NCBI RefSeq assembly: GCF_026626745.1
Contig: NZ_JAPNJW010000001.1
Location: forward strand, 3,270,001-3,334,000
Source of the DNA: Nannocystis sp. RBIL2
GTDB lineage: Bacteria; Myxococcota_A; Polyangia; Nannocystales; Nannocystaceae
Direction of reading: 5' to 3'
DNA: 64,000 nt
Both the position numbers and the translations under genes were made by a program. Under the pieces are notes generated by a model. That model saw nothing but the letters and a program-made list of their open reading frames with translations, had not been told where the DNA came from and searched no databases. Position 1 is the first letter of the stretch; each line of letters starts with the position of its first letter. Of the stretch, positions 48,781 to 58,259 are shown one piece after another.

Positions 48781-50295
48781 GTGACCAGGGCTTGTTTCTT
48801 TCTACACAGGGCGACGCCTTCGCGCCGTTCGTTGTCGTTTGTCCGGCCGCTGGGCGTCGTCCTTTTCCTGACGGGCTGCGCCGGCGCCACGGTGGCGGCG
48901 CCCAAGCTTGCGGGCCCGGATGCCGACGCACGCGCGAGCCGGGTTTCCGCCCGCGTACTGGAGCTCCTGGTCGAGGCCAACGGCGTGCCCGGCATGGGCG
49001 CGGCGGTCTGGCGCGACGGCAAGGTGGTCTGGAGCGGCTCGGCGGGCTATCGCGATCTGGAGACGAGGGCGCCCGTCGATGACCAGACCGTCTTCCGCCT
49101 GGCCAGCGTGTCCAAGGTGATAACCGCCACGGCAGCGGCCAAGCTGAAGGAGGAAGGGCTCCTCGACCCCAACGCCCCGGTGAGCACGCTGGTCCCCTAC
49201 CTGCCCGCCGACCGCTGGCCCGCGATCACCGCCCGCCAGCTCGCCGCCCACACCTCCGGCATGCCGCACTACCAGGACACCGACGAGAGCTTGGGCGGCC
49301 ACCGCTACGCCACCGTCCGCGAGGCGGTGGGCATCTTCCAGGACCGTCCGCTGCTCTCGCCGCCAGGCGAAAAGTACGGCTACTCCTCCTGGGGCTACAC
49401 CCTGCTCAGCGCCGAGATCGAGGCAGCCGCAGGCAAGCCCTTCCTCGACTACCTGGCGACGGAGATCACGCCCGGCCTTCGTCTCGGCCCGGACGCGACC
49501 GACGGTCCCGATCCGCGCGTCAGCCGCGCCTACGACATCGAGGACGGCCCGGTCCACCGGGAGCCGCCACACGACGTCAGCTATACCTGGGCTGGCGGCG
49601 GGCTGTCAGCCACGGCGCCCGATCTGGCGACGTTCGGGGGGCGGGTCGTCACGGGCAAGATCGTCACGCCGGCGACTTTCGCCTGGATGACGACGCCGAT
49701 GACGCTGAACAGCGGCGAGCCGGTGACCGAGGGCGACTACAAGGTCGGTTTTGGCTGGCGGCTGGCACGCGATTTCGACGGCGAGTCGATCGTCCACCAC
49801 GCGGGGATCACGGTGGGCGCCCGTAGTGTCCTGGTGCTCTATCCGGATCGGAAGTTGTCGGTCAGCTTGTTGTCCAACGCCCTGTGGACCTCGGCCATCG
49901 AGCCGACGGCGATTACTTTGACCGCGCCCTTCCGGCCCGGCGCCGCAGCCGGGCTGCCCAAGCGCGCCTGCCCGACCGGCGCCGTCCGTTTCGAAGGAAT
50001 CTTCGAGAGCAAGCCGATTGTCGGCACGGCCCGCTTCGCCAAGCGCCAGGGGCTCTGTGAGGGCGAGATCTCCGCCGACAACGCCTTCGGCGCCTGGCTG
50101 AACGGCTTCCCGCAAAAGGACGTGGCGAACCTTCGGCTCGTCGGTCTCGACCCCGAAGGTAGTTTCGCGCGCGCGGCCCTGGTCACGCCCATCGGCGTCT
50201 TCGACCTGCGGAGCGAGGGCGCCGACGGCTACGCTGCCCGACTGGGCGGCAAGAAAGGCAATCTGACGCTGGTGTTCAAAGCTCCTGGAACTTGA
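48781..50295 (+). CDS. Serine beta-lactamase-fold hydrolase (class C/esterase-like), lipoprotein
   Basis: 504 residues from GTG 48781; in-frame ATG 48718 and TTG 48832 are alternatives. The lipobox is FLTGCAG. The catalytic SxxK is SVSK in RLASVSKVITATAAA (about residue 109), the second motif is YSS in KYGYSSWGYTLLSAE (about 200, in place of Y-x-N), HTSGMPHY lies between, and the third motif is HAG in IVHHAGITVGA. A beta domain of about 120 residues follows (GAVRFEGIFESKPIVGTARF). Such proteins are usually esterases or D-Ala peptidases, not resistance enzymes. It acts in the envelope. Confidence 0.85.
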   Translation: MTRACFFLHRATPSRRSLSFVRPLGVVLFLTGCAGATVAAPKLAGPDADARASRVSARVLELLVEANGVPGMGAAVWRDGKVVWSGSAGYRDLETRAPVDDQTVFRLASVSKVITATAAAKLKEEGLLDPNAPVSTLVPYLPADRWPAITARQLAAHTSGMPHYQDTDESLGGHRYATVREAVGIFQDRPLLSPPGEKYGYSSWGYTLLSAEIEAAAGKPFLDYLATEITPGLRLGPDATDGPDPRVSRAYDIEDGPVHREPPHDVSYTWAGGGLSATAPDLATFGGRVVTGKIVTPATFAWMTTPMTLNSGEPVTEGDYKVGFGWRLARDFDGESIVHHAGITVGARSVLVLYPDRKLSVSLLSNALWTSAIEPTAITLTAPFRPGAAAGLPKRACPTGAVRFEGIFESKPIVGTARFAKRQGLCEGEISADNAFGAWLNGFPQKDVANLRLVGLDPEGSFARAALVTPIGVFDLRSEGADGYAARLGGKKGNLTLVFKAPGT

Positions 50296-50727
50296 ATGAT
50301 CGCCCAGCGGCCTGTTTCAGTATCGAACGTCTAACGGTCGATCCTTGGCCCGTGTCATGGGTTTTGGAGCATTCGCAGCGGAGGGAGTGTTCCGCGACGA
50401 TTGCTCGCTGCACCCTTGCCGTCGGCAAGCGCGGCCGGCTGAAAGGGAATGCGGGCCGCGGGGTACCATGCCTGCCATGAATTCGAAAGTCCTGAAGAAC
50501 GCGCCATCGGCCGAGACGACACCTTGAATGAAAACACCTCCAACGTCGCTCCGCACCGCGATTAAGGGTTTGAAGCAGGAATGCGGCGGGGTGGATATGG
50601 AGAGGTCGAGGATGTCGCACTCGCTTATTCGCCACCCGGCGAGCAGGACGCTGTCGAACCCGTCACCGGGCGGAACGGACGCTCGGTTGCGTGCCGACGC
50701 GCCGCTGGCCTATCCTCTGCGCGAGGC
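50296..50727. other. Intergenic stretch of about 430 bases with no gene called
   Basis: Only short arginine-rich frames occur, on both strands. No clear promoter, terminator or repeat was recognised between the hydrolase gene and the kinase gene. Confidence 0.5.
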
Positions 50728-53682
50728 ATGCTGGACGCGACGACAGCCGCGGAAGACAGCGGCGACGGGCGACGGGCGACGCCGGCCGCCGCCGGCTACC
50801 CGGGGGTCGCGCGCGGGCTCGTGCTCGGGCGCTACGTCGTCCTCGGCCCGCGCGGCACCGGGGCGATGGGCGTGGTCTACGATGCCTACGATCCAGAACT
50901 CGACCGCAAGGTCGCGCTCAAGCTCCTTCGCTCTCACGATGGCGCGTCGACCTCGCGGATGATCCGCGAGGCCCGCGCTCTGGCGAAGCTCTCGCACGCC
51001 AACGTGGTCACGGTCCATGATGTCAGTTGGGTCCCCACTGCCGAGACGAGCGACGAGCTCCTCTTCATCGCCATGGAGCTGGTCGAAGGCGTCGATCTCG
51101 GCCGCTGGCTGGCGGCGAGACGACGGAGCTGGCCGGAGATCCGACGGGCGTTCGTCGCCGCCGGTCGCGGGCTGGTCGCCGCCCACGAGGCGGGGCTGGT
51201 CCACCGCGACTTCAAGCCGGCCAACGTCCTCGTCGGCAACGACGGCGTGGTCAAGGTCGCGGACTTCGGCCTCGCCGCGCCGACCGGCTCGGTGGCGGCG
51301 CCGTCCCTCGACGGCGACGAGAGCCTGGGCGGCGTCGTCGGCACGCCGCGCTACATGGCGCCCGAGATCCACGCGGGAGGGGCCGCCGACGCCCGCGCCG
51401 ATCTCTACGCGTTCTGCATCGCCCTCTTCGAGGCGCTCCACGGCGCGCCTCCCTTTGTCGGCGCGGGCGAAGCGGAGCTCGTCGCCGCCAAGCGACGCTC
51501 GCTCCCTCGACCACCGACCGGCGGCATCGGACCGCCGCACCTCCATCGCCTCTTGGCTCGCGGGCTCGCGGTCGATCCCGCGGACCGTCATCCGTCGATG
51601 GCGGCGCTCCTCGAGGAGCTGGAGTCGGAGCCCTCCTGGCGAAGGCTCCGAGGAGCGCTGTCGCTGACCGCCGCCGGGCTCATCGCCGTGTCCGCGGCGG
51701 CCTTCTGGCCCACCGCGCCGTCGCCCGAGGTGCTGGCCCGCCGGCAGATCGACGAGGTCTGGTCGCCGGCGGCGAAGGAGCAGCTCCGCCGGGCGACCAC
51801 GAAGAGCGAGCGGTCCTTCGCCGAGGCCAGCGCGACGACGGTCGAGCGAACGATCGACGCGTACGCCGAGGCCTGGATCGCCGGCTACGTCGACGCCCAC
51901 CGGGCGAGCGCACGTGGTGAGCACTCGACCACGCTCCTCGACCTCCGCCTGTCGTGCCTCCGCCGCCGTCTCGCCGCGCTCCAGGCCCAGATCCAGGTGC
52001 TCGCCAGCGCGGACGACGAGGTCGCCCTGAAAGCCGTCGACGCGGTCGCCCGACTGCCGTCCGTCGATCGCTGCGCCGATCTCGAGGCGTTGCGCTCGCG
52101 GGTCGAGGTGCCGGAGAGTCCGACGGCCATGGCCGCGGTCGCCGAGCTCCGCCAACGTCTGGTCGAGGTCGACGCCCTCGAGCGCGCTGGCTCTTACCAG
52201 GAAGGCCTCCGCAAGGCGACCCGCGCCCGCGCGGACGCGCTGGCCCTCGCTAGCGATCACCCGCCGGTGCTCGCCGAGGCGCTCCTGCGCCACGGCCTCC
52301 TCGCCGAGCGGACCGGCGACTTCGCCACGGCGGAGACCGAGCTGGTCACGGCTGCCGAGCTCGCCGAGTCCGTCGGCCACGATGAGATCGCTACGGTCGC
52401 GGCCGCGGAGCTGCTCTTCGTCGTCGGTTATCGGCGCCAGCGCCCCGCGGAGGCGCTCCTCTGGGCCCACCACGCTCGCGCGCTCACCCGCCGCGCCGGC
52501 GCCGACCCAGAGCACCGGGCGCTGCTCCTCGGCTACCTGGGGAATGTCCACGAGACGGCGGGCCGCCACGACGAGGCCGAGGCCGCCTACGGCGAGTCGA
52601 TCGCGATCTACGAGGCGGAGCGCGGCGAAGATCACCCGTTGACGGCGCTCGTCCGGAGCGACCTCGCCAACCTCCATTACCGCCGTGGAAAGCACGCGGT
52701 GGCGATCGCCGGGCACCGACGCGCGCTCGCCGATCTCGAGCGCTGGCTCGGTCCAGAGCACCCCGAACTGACGTACCCACTCCTCGGTCTCGGCACCGAT
52801 CTGGCGGTGATCGGTCAGCTCGATGAGGCCCGCGCGGTCGTCGGGAGGGTGCTGACCATTCGTGAGCAGGCCCTGGGCGCCGAGCACCCGGACGTGGCGA
52901 TCGTCCACAATAACCTGGGCTCGATCGACTCGCGCAGGCGGGCCTGGCCGGAGGCGCTGGCGCACTACGAGCGAGCGCTGGCGATCTGGCAGCGCGAACT
53001 TGGAGCTTCGGATCCCAGCGTCGCCCTGGCGCTCGGCAACATCGCCACTCTTCACTTCAAACAGAGCCAGTACCGCGAGGCCGCCGCTCGCTACGAGGAG
53101 ATCCTCGCCATGACCAAGGACTCCGTCGACGCGACGCACCCGCAGGGCGTGGCCGTCCGGTACAACCTCGGCAACGCCTTGCGCAAGCTCGGCCGCTGTG
53201 ACGAGGCCGCGCGGGTCCTCGCCGAGGTCCGCGCGCTCGTCGAGGCGAGCGGCGACGCTGGCTCACCGACGGGGACGGCGATCCTCGTCGGCCTCGCCAC
53301 CGCCGAGCGCTGCCGAGGTCGCCTGGACGAGGCGCTGCGGGCTGGGGCTTTGGCCCTCGGTCACCTCGCGGCGGCGGAACCCTCGACCCTGCGCTCGACC
53401 TCGATCGCCGCTGTTCGGATCACCCTCGCGGAGGTCGAGCTCGAGCGCGGCGATCCGCGTGCGGCCGCCGAACACCTCGAGCGCGCAGCCGAGGCCGGGC
53501 CGGAGGTCCGCCTCCGACCGCTCCTCGATCTCGCCCGGGCCAAGCTGCTCTGGAGGACAGGTAAGCGCCCCGAGGCGCGAGCACTCGCCCTCGCTGCACG
53601 GGCCGGGCTCGCGCGCAGCGAGCCGGAGGGCTCCATGGACCTCGACGGCGCCGACCGCTGGCTCGCCGAGCACCCGGGCTGA
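50728..53682 (+). CDS. Ser/Thr protein kinase with TPR array
   Basis: 984 residues from ATG 50728. The kinase domain (about 35-290) has LGPRGTGAMGVVYDAYDPEL, VALKLL, HRDFKPANVLVG (about 159), VADFGLA and GTPRYMAPEIHAGG. A membrane helix at about 312-330 (LSLTAAGLIAVSAAAFWPT) precedes helical repeats; TPRs of the kinesin-light-chain type are clear (YLGNVHETAGRHDEAEAAYG, ALGAEHPDVAIVHNNLGSID, RYEEILAMTKDSVDATHPQG). Unlike the 18006 kinase it has no zinc-finger motif at the N-terminus. The FHA-LuxR regulator gene ends 2 bases away on the opposite strand, so the pair may form a kinase-reader unit. Confidence 0.9.
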   Translation: MLDATTAAEDSGDGRRATPAAAGYPGVARGLVLGRYVVLGPRGTGAMGVVYDAYDPELDRKVALKLLRSHDGASTSRMIREARALAKLSHANVVTVHDVSWVPTAETSDELLFIAMELVEGVDLGRWLAARRRSWPEIRRAFVAAGRGLVAAHEAGLVHRDFKPANVLVGNDGVVKVADFGLAAPTGSVAAPSLDGDESLGGVVGTPRYMAPEIHAGGAADARADLYAFCIALFEALHGAPPFVGAGEAELVAAKRRSLPRPPTGGIGPPHLHRLLARGLAVDPADRHPSMAALLEELESEPSWRRLRGALSLTAAGLIAVSAAAFWPTAPSPEVLARRQIDEVWSPAAKEQLRRATTKSERSFAEASATTVERTIDAYAEAWIAGYVDAHRASARGEHSTTLLDLRLSCLRRRLAALQAQIQVLASADDEVALKAVDAVARLPSVDRCADLEALRSRVEVPESPTAMAAVAELRQRLVEVDALERAGSYQEGLRKATRARADALALASDHPPVLAEALLRHGLLAERTGDFATAETELVTAAELAESVGHDEIATVAAAELLFVVGYRRQRPAEALLWAHHARALTRRAGADPEHRALLLGYLGNVHETAGRHDEAEAAYGESIAIYEAERGEDHPLTALVRSDLANLHYRRGKHAVAIAGHRRALADLERWLGPEHPELTYPLLGLGTDLAVIGQLDEARAVVGRVLTIREQALGAEHPDVAIVHNNLGSIDSRRRAWPEALAHYERALAIWQRELGASDPSVALALGNIATLHFKQSQYREAAARYEEILAMTKDSVDATHPQGVAVRYNLGNALRKLGRCDEAARVLAEVRALVEASGDAGSPTGTAILVGLATAERCRGRLDEALRAGALALGHLAAAEPSTLRSTSIAAVRITLAEVELERGDPRAAAEHLERAAEAGPEVRLRPLLDLARAKLLWRTGKRPEARALALAARAGLARSEPEGSMDLDGADRWLAEHPG

Positions 53683-53684
53683 GC

Positions 53685-54266
53685 TCACTCGGTCGCCAGC
53701 TCCCCGGCGAGGGCGAGCGCCCGGGTGAGGGCGGCGCGCGAGCTGATCCCGAGGCGGGCGTAGATGTGGTCGAGGTGGCTGGTGACGGTCCGGGGACTCA
53801 ACCCGAGCTTCTCCGCGATCTCCGTGTTGGTCATCCCGGTGGCGACGAGGCGCGCGACCTCGAGCTGGCGCGGGCTCAGCGGCAGGGGTTCGCGCTGGCG
53901 CGCCGCCGTGGGCACGTCCTCGAGGGCGAGCTGGAGGACCACCTCCGGCCCGAGCTGGATCTGGTCGCCTTCGCGGACGGCACTCAGGCCCACGCGGGTG
54001 CCGTTGACGAACGTACCGTTCGTGGAGTCGAGGTCGAGGATCGAGATCAGGCCGCCGCTCGCCAGGAGGAGCTTGGCGTGCAGGCGCGACAGGCCTCGAT
54101 CCTCGAAGCGGAGCGTCGCGCTCGCGTCGCGTCCGATCGTCGACTCGCGGCGATCGAGCACGAACGCCTCGCCGCGGCGCTTGCCGACGATCACCCGAAT
54201 GAGCGGTCGCGCGGTTGTTCGCCGGTGGATCGTCACCGGACGGAGGGTCGTGTCGTCGTCGGTCAT
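53685..54266 (-). CDS. FHA domain LuxR-type transcriptional regulator
   Basis: 193 residues from ATG 54266. An FHA domain (about 20-110) shows VLDRRESTIGRDASATLRFE, DRGLSRLHAKLL and DLDSTNGTFVNGTRV with the conserved Arg/Ser and Asn of the phospho-Thr pocket. A LuxR-type HTH follows (about 130-193): LSPRQLEVARLVATGMTNTE IAEKLGLSPRTVTSHLDHIY ARLG. It should bind DNA in response to a Thr-phosphorylated partner. The neighbouring convergent gene encodes a Ser/Thr kinase, a likely source of that signal. Confidence 0.88.
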   Translation of the reverse strand: MTDDDTTLRPVTIHRRTTARPLIRVIVGKRRGEAFVLDRRESTIGRDASATLRFEDRGLSRLHAKLLLASGGLISILDLDSTNGTFVNGTRVGLSAVREGDQIQLGPEVVLQLALEDVPTAARQREPLPLSPRQLEVARLVATGMTNTEIAEKLGLSPRTVTSHLDHIYARLGISSRAALTRALALAGELATE

Positions 54267-54385
54267 GACGCCCCATGAAGCTACACGCTGCGCGAGGCCC
54301 ACCGCCACCCCGTTTCGCAGCGGGTTCGGGTATCGCCGTCGCGCGTCGCGTCCGCGGCCGGACCACGAGGTGCGACGGCGTCGTA

Positions 54386-56983
54386 TCAGTACACCGAGAC
54401 AGGACCCGCGGTCACCGGCGCTTCGTCGTCGCCGATCGTCGTGACATTGGCGTGGCCGAGCTTCCCGTAGGTGCCGCTGCCCCAGCAGCGCAGCCCGCCG
54501 CCCGCCAGGATCGCGCAGGTGTGATGGCGGCCGGCGGTCACGGCCACTGCGACTCCGCCGAGGTTGACGTTGCCCGCGGACGCCGGCGTCTCGTTGTCGC
54601 CGATGTTGTTCGTGTTGCCGTACCCGAGCCGGCCCTCGGCGCCGGAGCCCCAGCAGCGCACCCCGCCGTTCATCAGCAGGGCGCACGTATGGTGCCAGCC
54701 GGCCGTGATCTGGACGACCACGCCGCCGACGTCGAGGTTGCCCGCGGACGCCGGGGTCTCGTTGTCCCCGATCGTCTTCGTGTTGCCGTAGCCGAGCTCG
54801 CCGCTGGCGCTGGCGCCCCAGCAGCGCACGCTGCCGTTCTCCAGCAGGGCGCAGGTGTGCGTCTGTCCGGCGGCGACCTGCTTGACCGCGCCGCCGACGT
54901 TGACGTCGCCCGCGGTCGACGGCACCTCGTTGTCCCCGATCGAATTGACGTTGCCGTAGCCGAGCTGACCGTCCGACCCACGACCCCAGCAGCGGACCTT
55001 GCCGCCGGCCACCAGCGCGCACGTGTGATCGTCGCCGGCGCTGACATCGAGCACCTCGGCACCGACCTTCACGTCGCCGGCGGCCGCGGGCGCCTCGGTG
55101 TCGCCGATGTTGTTGAGATTGCCGTAGCCGAGCCGTCCGGCGCTGCCGGCGCCCCAGCAGCGGACCTTGCCGCCGCTCACCTGCACGCAGGTGTGCAGAT
55201 CGCCCGCGGTGACCTTGACGACGTTGGCGCCGACGTTGATCACGCCGACGCTCGCCGGTGTCTCGTTGTCGCCGATACTATTGGTATTGCCGTAGCCGAG
55301 CCGGCCCGAGCCGCCCGCGCCCCAGCAGCGCACGCCGCCTCCCGTGAGCACCGCGCACGCGTGTTGGTCGCCGGCGCTGACCTGTAGCGCCGTCGCGCCG
55401 ACCTGGACGTCGCCGGCCGCCGACGGCGCCTCGTCGTCGCCGATGGACGTCAGGTTGCCGTAGCCGAGTCGGCCGCCGTCTCCTGCGCCCCAGCAGCGCA
55501 CCCGACCGCTCGCCGACAGGGCGCAGGTGTGCTCACCGCCCGCCTCGACCGCCCGGAGCGTCGGCGAACAGTCGGCCTCGCAGCCGTCGCCGTTCGCGCC
55601 GTTGCCGTCGTCGCAGCTCTCCGCGCCGGCGAAGAGCAGGCCGTCGCCGCAGACCCCCGCCTTGCAGGTGCTCGTGCACGCCGCCGAGTCCGAGTTCGCG
55701 GCGCCCTCGTCGCACTCTTCCACGCCCGTCTGGATGACGCCGTCCCCGCATTCGGCGACCGTGCACGCGGCCGTGCACGCGTCGGTGTCGACCACGTTGC
55801 CGTCGTCGCACGCCTCCACGCCCGCCTGCACGATCGCGTCCCCGCACGCGGCCTCCTCGCACGCGGCGGTGCACGCGTCGGTGTCGAGCTCGTTGCCGTC
55901 GTCGCACGCCTCGATCCCCGCCTGCACCGCACCGTCCCCGCACGAGGCGAGCAAGCAGGTGGTGAGGCACGCGTCGGTGTCGACTGGATTGCCGTCGTCG
56001 CACTCCTCCACGCCCATCTGCACCACACCGTCGCCGCACGTCGCCGAGGTGCACGTATTGGTGCAACCGTCGGCGTCGTTCATGTTGCCGTCATCGCACA
56101 ACTCGCCGGGTCCGACGATCCCGTCGCCGCAGGCTGCGGCCTTGCAGGCGTTGGTGCACGCGTCCGCGTCGTCCGCGTTGCCGTCGTCGCACGCCTCGAC
56201 CCCGACCTGCACCACCCCGTCCCCGCAGACCGCGGCCGTGCAGGCGTTGGTGCACGCGTCCGCGTCGTCCGCGTTGCCGTCGTCGCACGCCTCGATCCCC
56301 GCCTGCACCGCCCCGTCTCCGCACGACGCGGCCTTGCAGGTGCCGAGACACGCGTCGGCGTCGTCCGCATTGCCGTCGTCGCATGCCTCGACCTCCGCCT
56401 GCGCCACCCCGTCCCCGCACGATGCGGCCTTGCAGGTGTTGAGACACGCGTCGGAGTCGTCCGCGTTGCCGTCGTCGCACTCCTCGATACCCTGGACGAT
56501 GCCGTCGCCGCACGAGGTCGAGGCGCACGCGCTGGTGCAGCCGTCGGAGTCGTCCGCGTTGCCGTCGTCGCACAGCTCGCCGGGACCGACGATTCCGTCG
56601 CCGCACGCCGCTTCCGCGCACGCGTTGGTGCAGCCATCGGAGTCGTCCGCGTTGCCGTCGTCGCACGCCTCGCCGGGCTGGACGATGCCGTCGCCGCACA
56701 CCGCCTCGCCGCCTGTGCTCGTGTCGCCCGTTCCCGTCCCGGACTCCGACGAGCCGGTCGTCTCCGCGCCCTCCGTCGGGGTCGCCTCGGTCGAAGCGCC
56801 CGCCCCGGTGGTCGAGGTCACCTCGGTCGAAGCGCCCACCCCGGTGGTCGAGCTCACCTCGGTCGCGCTGCCGTCCGCCCCCGGATCCGTGGACCCACAG
56901 CTCGCCGCGAGGCTCAGGCCGAGGAGGCAGGCCGCCGCCGCGGGAGCGAAGTGAATCGAGAAGTTCATGCTACGTGCTTTCAT
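54386..56983 (-). CDS. DUF4215/RCC1 chimeric cysteine-rich surface lipoprotein
   Basis: 865 residues; ATG 56968 is an alternative start. A lipoprotein leader (LLGLSLAASCGS) and Ser/Thr linker (about 30-95) lead to twelve tandem DUF4215 repeats of about 31 residues, each of the form CGDGIVQPGEACDDGNADDS D-CTNAC. Repeats 4-6 are almost identical, a sign of recent tandem growth. Then come seven RCC1 blades, each with TCAL..G.VRCWG and LGYGN...IGDNE.P (for example HTCALLENGSVRCWGASASG). The calcium-binding-like and propeller parts suggest a long stalk with a binding head on the outer surface. Confidence 0.88.
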   Translation of the reverse strand: MKARSMNFSIHFAPAAAACLLGLSLAASCGSTDPGADGSATEVSSTTGVGASTEVTSTTGAGASTEATPTEGAETTGSSESGTGTGDTSTGGEAVCGDGIVQPGEACDDGNADDSDGCTNACAEAACGDGIVGPGELCDDGNADDSDGCTSACASTSCGDGIVQGIEECDDGNADDSDACLNTCKAASCGDGVAQAEVEACDDGNADDADACLGTCKAASCGDGAVQAGIEACDDGNADDADACTNACTAAVCGDGVVQVGVEACDDGNADDADACTNACKAAACGDGIVGPGELCDDGNMNDADGCTNTCTSATCGDGVVQMGVEECDDGNPVDTDACLTTCLLASCGDGAVQAGIEACDDGNELDTDACTAACEEAACGDAIVQAGVEACDDGNVVDTDACTAACTVAECGDGVIQTGVEECDEGAANSDSAACTSTCKAGVCGDGLLFAGAESCDDGNGANGDGCEADCSPTLRAVEAGGEHTCALSASGRVRCWGAGDGGRLGYGNLTSIGDDEAPSAAGDVQVGATALQVSAGDQHACAVLTGGGVRCWGAGGSGRLGYGNTNSIGDNETPASVGVINVGANVVKVTAGDLHTCVQVSGGKVRCWGAGSAGRLGYGNLNNIGDTEAPAAAGDVKVGAEVLDVSAGDDHTCALVAGGKVRCWGRGSDGQLGYGNVNSIGDNEVPSTAGDVNVGGAVKQVAAGQTHTCALLENGSVRCWGASASGELGYGNTKTIGDNETPASAGNLDVGGVVVQITAGWHHTCALLMNGGVRCWGSGAEGRLGYGNTNNIGDNETPASAGNVNLGGVAVAVTAGRHHTCAILAGGGLRCWGSGTYGKLGHANVTTIGDDEAPVTAGPVSVY

Positions 56984-57363
56984 GGGTCGGGCGAACTATC
57001 ACGGATCGCCCGATCGATGCATCGAAAATTACCGCTCTGCGCGGACCCGTGCTTGCACCATAGCATGATCTCGACAGTCCGCATGCTCGGGCCCGGTCGT
57101 CTTACGTGGCCGTTGCAATGCAATCGACACCACCGGGCCAGATCGGAGATCTCGCCCGCCCATGCGGCGCGTCGTTCCGGCCGGTCATTTCGCCTCACAT
57201 GCTGGCAAAGACGGCGCGCTCGATCGCCAGCGCCGCCACGCACGCGTGTCAGCTCACGACGCCCGGTCGCCGCGTACGCAATTCGTCCGATGGCGACCTT
57301 CGCCTCGCCGCCTAGTGTCTGCGCTGCGGCTCCGGGTGCGCCCGGGCGGCTGGGCAGTCATGA
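56984..57363. other. Intergenic region with lipoprotein-upstream repeat copy B
   Basis: No gene is called between the divergent lipoprotein starts. It holds repeat block B (57275-57350). The rest shows no recognisable promoter or RNA. Confidence 0.5.
57275..57350 (+). repeat. Lipoprotein-upstream repeat, copy B (76 bp)
   Basis: Same block as 47750-47825 (67 of 76 positions equal). It is followed about 70 bases later by an open frame encoding a Thr-rich lipoprotein linker (57421-57530) that lacks its signal peptide, so the block and linker keep the same order as at copy A. Confidence 0.75.
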
Positions 57364-57585
57364 TGCCCACATTGTTTCATTCGACATACGTATCCCTCGT
57401 CCTCGCCTTCCGGCGCGCGCGGGCCCGTCAGTCCCACCGAGACCGCGACGTCGACCGGCGACGATTCGACGAGAACCGGCACCAGCACGACGAGTGAGGC
57501 GCCCACGACCGAGGCGCCGACCACCGCGGGTCCACGGGCCCGACGCTCTCCGTCGCCCGCACAGCCGCACCTCAGTCCCACGAGC

Positions 57586-58134
57586 ATGTACGACGATCTG
57601 CACAAATCCCTGGGGAAGCCCGAGAACCGCATGCTTCCCGACGAATCGTTCCTGACGAGCGATCTGGCCCAGGCCGACGAAGGTCTGCTCGAGCTCTGGA
57701 AGAGTGATGGCTGGTCGCGGTACAGGGACGGCTTGTTCTGGACCGTGGACCCTCGCGAATTCTCGGGCTTGTCGAACGACTGGACCGTCGTTCCCGGCGA
57801 CGCGATCGTGTTCGCCAGGAACGCGTTCGCGGACCTGTATTTTCTGAGCGAAGGAAACACCCGATTGCTGGACGGGCAATGGGGGCGCATCCTCGATCTC
57901 GGTCCTGATCCGTCCGTGTTCCTCACCTTCGGGTTGAAACCGCGCAATCGGGGCAACCTACTACGCGAGAAGATCTTCAAGGCTGTCCACAAGAGGCTCG
58001 GCACCCTGGAGGCCGACGAGTGCTATGGGCTGTTTCCGGCGCTCCCACTGGGCGGCAATGACGAAGATCCGGCTGCCTACAAACGGGTCAAGCTGCAGGG
58101 CTACCTGCGCATACTCGCTCAATCTCATGCCTAG
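57586..58134 (+). CDS. GAD-like/DUF1851 protein (T6SS Tdi1-immunity-like)
   Basis: 182 residues from ATG 57586. Characteristic blocks are LLELWKSDGWSRYRDGLFWT, DPREFSGLSNDW, VFARNAFADLYFLSEGNTRL, GRILDLGPDP, REKIFKAVHKRLGTLEADEC YGLFPALPLGG and a terminal VKLQGYLRILAQ. These match the GAD-like plus DUF1851 fold found in immunity proteins against ADP-ribosylating or related toxins and in orphan copies. The frame is open upstream to 57364 and there encodes a Ser/Thr linker (PVSPTETATSTGDDSTRTGT) like those of the local lipoproteins but without a leader. No toxin gene is adjacent. Confidence 0.72.
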   Translation: MYDDLHKSLGKPENRMLPDESFLTSDLAQADEGLLELWKSDGWSRYRDGLFWTVDPREFSGLSNDWTVVPGDAIVFARNAFADLYFLSEGNTRLLDGQWGRILDLGPDPSVFLTFGLKPRNRGNLLREKIFKAVHKRLGTLEADECYGLFPALPLGGNDEDPAAYKRVKLQGYLRILAQSHA

Positions 58135-58259
58135 TACAGCCGCTCCGAAGTTCTCCAGGGGTTCGCGGGACCCTCTCTGCGGGGGGTCCAGCCGAAGTTA
58201 CCGGGGAGTATCTCGAAGCGACACTCCTCGTCCATCCGCTTAACAAGATCGATCTGGCC

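Noticed and set aside
50710-53139. An 809-codon minus-strand frame opposite the kinase-TPR gene
   Set aside because: Mirror frame of a G+C-rich coding sequence; no motif, and the plus strand has complete kinase motifs.
54386-56983. Regular repeats considered as a CRISPR array
   Set aside because: The repeats are in-frame coding for DUF4215 units with no unique spacers.
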